6,356 nucleotides of DNA from Gaiellales bacterium (GTDB taxonomy: Bacteria; Actinomycetota; Thermoleophilia; Gaiellales; F1-60-MAGs149). A program made the translations under genes and the position numbers. Under the pieces are notes generated by a model. That model was given only the letters and a program-made list of their open reading frames with translations. It had not been told where the DNA came from and searched no databases. This document shows positions 5,339 through 6,356 of this stretch, piece by piece; the stretch's first letter is position 1, and the number at the start of each line of letters is the position of its first letter. The stretch is from assembly GCA_030831375.1 (NCBI GenBank), contig JAURLF010000239.1:1-6356 (forward strand), read 5' to 3'.

Positions 5339-6076
5339 ATGGCGGTGGACTCGCGCCCGGTGCGGATCCTCGTGGTCCAGAACGACGTCGACAAGGGCGC
5401 GGGCCGGATCGGCGACGCGCTCGAGGCGGCCGGTGCCGAGCTCGACGTGCGGATGGCGGACGACGAGCTGCCGTCCGTCGCGGGCTACGACGGCCTGGTG
5501 GTGCTGCCGGGCCTGAACGACCCGGTCGACGACCTCCCGCCCGTGCACCGCGCGCGGGCCGCGATCGAGGAGGCGCTCGGCCTCGGGCGGCCCGTCCTCG
5601 GGGTCTGCCTCGGCGGGCAGTTGCTCGCGCAGGCGCTGGGTGGCGAGGCGTACGCCTGTGCCGTCGAGCAGGGCTACCACGACGTGCGCGCATCCCCGGC
5701 CGCGCAGGACGACCCGCTGCTCGCCGGCGTGCCCGCCGCGTACCCGAGCTTCCACGCGCACGCGTGGGCGTTCACGCCGCCGCCCGGCTCGACGGTGCTG
5801 CTTGAGAACGACGTCAGCGTGCAGGCCGTCCGCTGCGGCGAGCGCGCGTGGGCCTTCCAGTGCCACCCGGAGGCGCCGATCGCCTGGGTCGACGCGCTCG
5901 CGCGCGGCATCCGCGACCCCGCCGACGGCGGCCTGCTTCCGCAGACGAGCGCGTTCTTCGCGCGCCACGGCGTCGACCCGGACCGGCTCGAGGCCGACGC
6001 GCGCGCCGCGGACGCGAGCGCGGCCCGCATCGCCGAGGGCATCGGGCGCGGCTTCGTGCGGGTCTGCCGCGGCTAG
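5339..6076 (+). CDS. stand-alone class I glutamine amidotransferase (GMP synthase-like)
   Basis: This 245-residue protein is a class I (triad) glutamine amidotransferase domain. The nucleophile elbow is GVCLGGQLLAQALGG with Cys90, and the other triad residues are His176 and Glu178 in FQCHPEA. The N-terminal strand RILVVQND (9-16) and YDGLVVLPGLNDPVDD (50-65) complete the fold. No synthetase or acceptor domain is fused to it and none is encoded nearby, so it may hydrolyse a gamma-glutamyl compound or supply ammonia to a partner elsewhere. About 65 residues follow the triad, ending in a helical segment rich in Ala, Arg and Asp (212-238). Start: ATG at 5339 is preferred; ATG at 5327 would add four residues, and the frame stays open upstream only because it is antisense to the cupin. 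It is divergent from the cupin (63-base gap) and converges on the amine oxidase. Confidence 0.88.
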   Translation: MAVDSRPVRILVVQNDVDKGAGRIGDALEAAGAELDVRMADDELPSVAGYDGLVVLPGLNDPVDDLPPVHRARAAIEEALGLGRPVLGVCLGGQLLAQALGGEAYACAVEQGYHDVRASPAAQDDPLLAGVPAAYPSFHAHAWAFTPPPGSTVLLENDVSVQAVRCGERAWAFQCHPEAPIAWVDALARGIRDPADGGLLPQTSAFFARHGVDPDRLEADARAADASAARIAEGIGRGFVRVCRG

Positions 6077-6085
6077 GCCGGGCGG

Positions 6086-6356
6086 CTACGCGCCGAGCAT
6101 CGCGCGCACATCGTCGGCGGCGCGTGCGCCGCTTCTGATCGCGCCCTCGATCGTGGCCGTCCACGCGGCGGGCGCGGTGTGCTCGCCGGCGAAGGCGATC
6201 CGGTCGAGGGCGTCGCCGACGGGGTGGCGGTCGCGGCCGCCCGGGACCTGCCCGATCACCGAGTAGGAGCCGCCCGTCCAGTCGGCGTCGATCCACCGCG
6301 TCAGCCGCGGGCGGAGATCGTCGTCGATCGGCAGCTCGGGCCAGAGCGCGCGCACC
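6086..6356 (-). CDS. flavin amine oxidase, C-terminal fragment (N-terminus beyond window edge)
   Basis: Only the last 90 residues are visible, reading leftward from the right edge to a stop at 6086-6088. They carry the hallmark end of flavin-containing amine oxidases (monoamine/polyamine/L-amino-acid oxidase type). A WTGGSYSVIGQVPGG segment corresponds to the usual Trp...Gly-(Ser/Ala)-Tyr-Ser region. It is followed by IAFAGEHTAPAAWTATIEGAIRSGARAADDV, where GEHT contacts FAD and the following helix caps the active site. The first visible residue is an internal valine codon, not a start. These enzymes oxidise primary or secondary amines to aldehydes with release of H2O2 and ammonia or amine. 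It resembles the canonical amine oxidases more closely than the flavoprotein at 594-1946 does. It converges with the amidotransferase across a 9-base gap that holds no terminator. Confidence 0.85.
   Translation of the reverse strand, partial: VRALWPELPIDDDLRPRLTRWIDADWTGGSYSVIGQVPGGRDRHPVGDALDRIAFAGEHTAPAAWTATIEGAIRSGARAADDVRAMLGA

Noticed and set aside
5276..5968. Minus-strand upstream extension of the cupin frame to 5968
   Set aside because: The extra part is antisense to the amidotransferase and has no domain; the cupin is complete from the GTG at 5275 or the ATG at 5254.
1..6356. tRNA, rRNA, CRISPR array, insertion sequence or attachment site
   Set aside because: I saw no spaced direct repeats, transposase or integrase motifs, terminal inverted repeats or RNA-gene-like sequence on either strand.

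Overview
The window is very GC-rich and densely coding, with gene ends only a few bases apart. Most codons end in G or C, so long false open frames lie antisense to the real genes. This composition, together with several genes that start right after a -10 box with no leader, points to a high-GC actinobacterium. The Thermoleophilia/Solirubrobacterales type is my best guess, but nothing in the window fixes the taxon. I see no mobile element, tRNA, rRNA or CRISPR, and no gene-free stretch longer than about 130 bases.

Layout. A partial acetoacetate-decarboxylase-family gene runs leftward out of the window (1-467, minus). Divergent from it across a 126-base intergenic region rich in inverted repeats is a rightward set of three genes. 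These are a protoporphyrinogen-oxidase/amine-oxidase-like FAD flavoprotein (594-1946), a group II PLP-dependent amino-acid decarboxylase (1986-3329), and a luciferase-like flavin monooxygenase of the Atu2307/SP_0267 family (3365-4423). That set meets head-on, with a 4-base gap, a leftward pair: a DtxR/MntR-type winged-helix regulator (4428-4859) and a small DUF861-type cupin (4934-5275). Divergent from the cupin is a stand-alone class I glutamine amidotransferase (5339-6076). It converges, with a 9-base gap, on the C-terminal end of a second FAD amine oxidase (6086 to the right edge, minus).

How they may work together. The chemistry is redox and decarboxylation on small molecules: a beta-keto-acid decarboxylase fold, an amino-acid decarboxylase, an FMN monooxygenase and two FAD oxidases. 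This would fit amine or amino-acid catabolism or a small biosynthetic pathway, but no substrate can be read from the sequence and the genes may be independent units.

The most interesting signals are regulatory. Four gene starts sit exactly 6 bases after a -10-like hexamer, and a fifth sits 7 bases after one, which suggests leaderless transcripts. A perfect 7-bp inverted repeat covers the -10 of the FAD oxidoreductase gene and ends at the base before its ATG, and a second dyad with nearly the same arms lies upstream of the divergent gene's promoter. The DtxR-like regulator appears to have lost every metal-binding residue expected of an MntR-type sensor.
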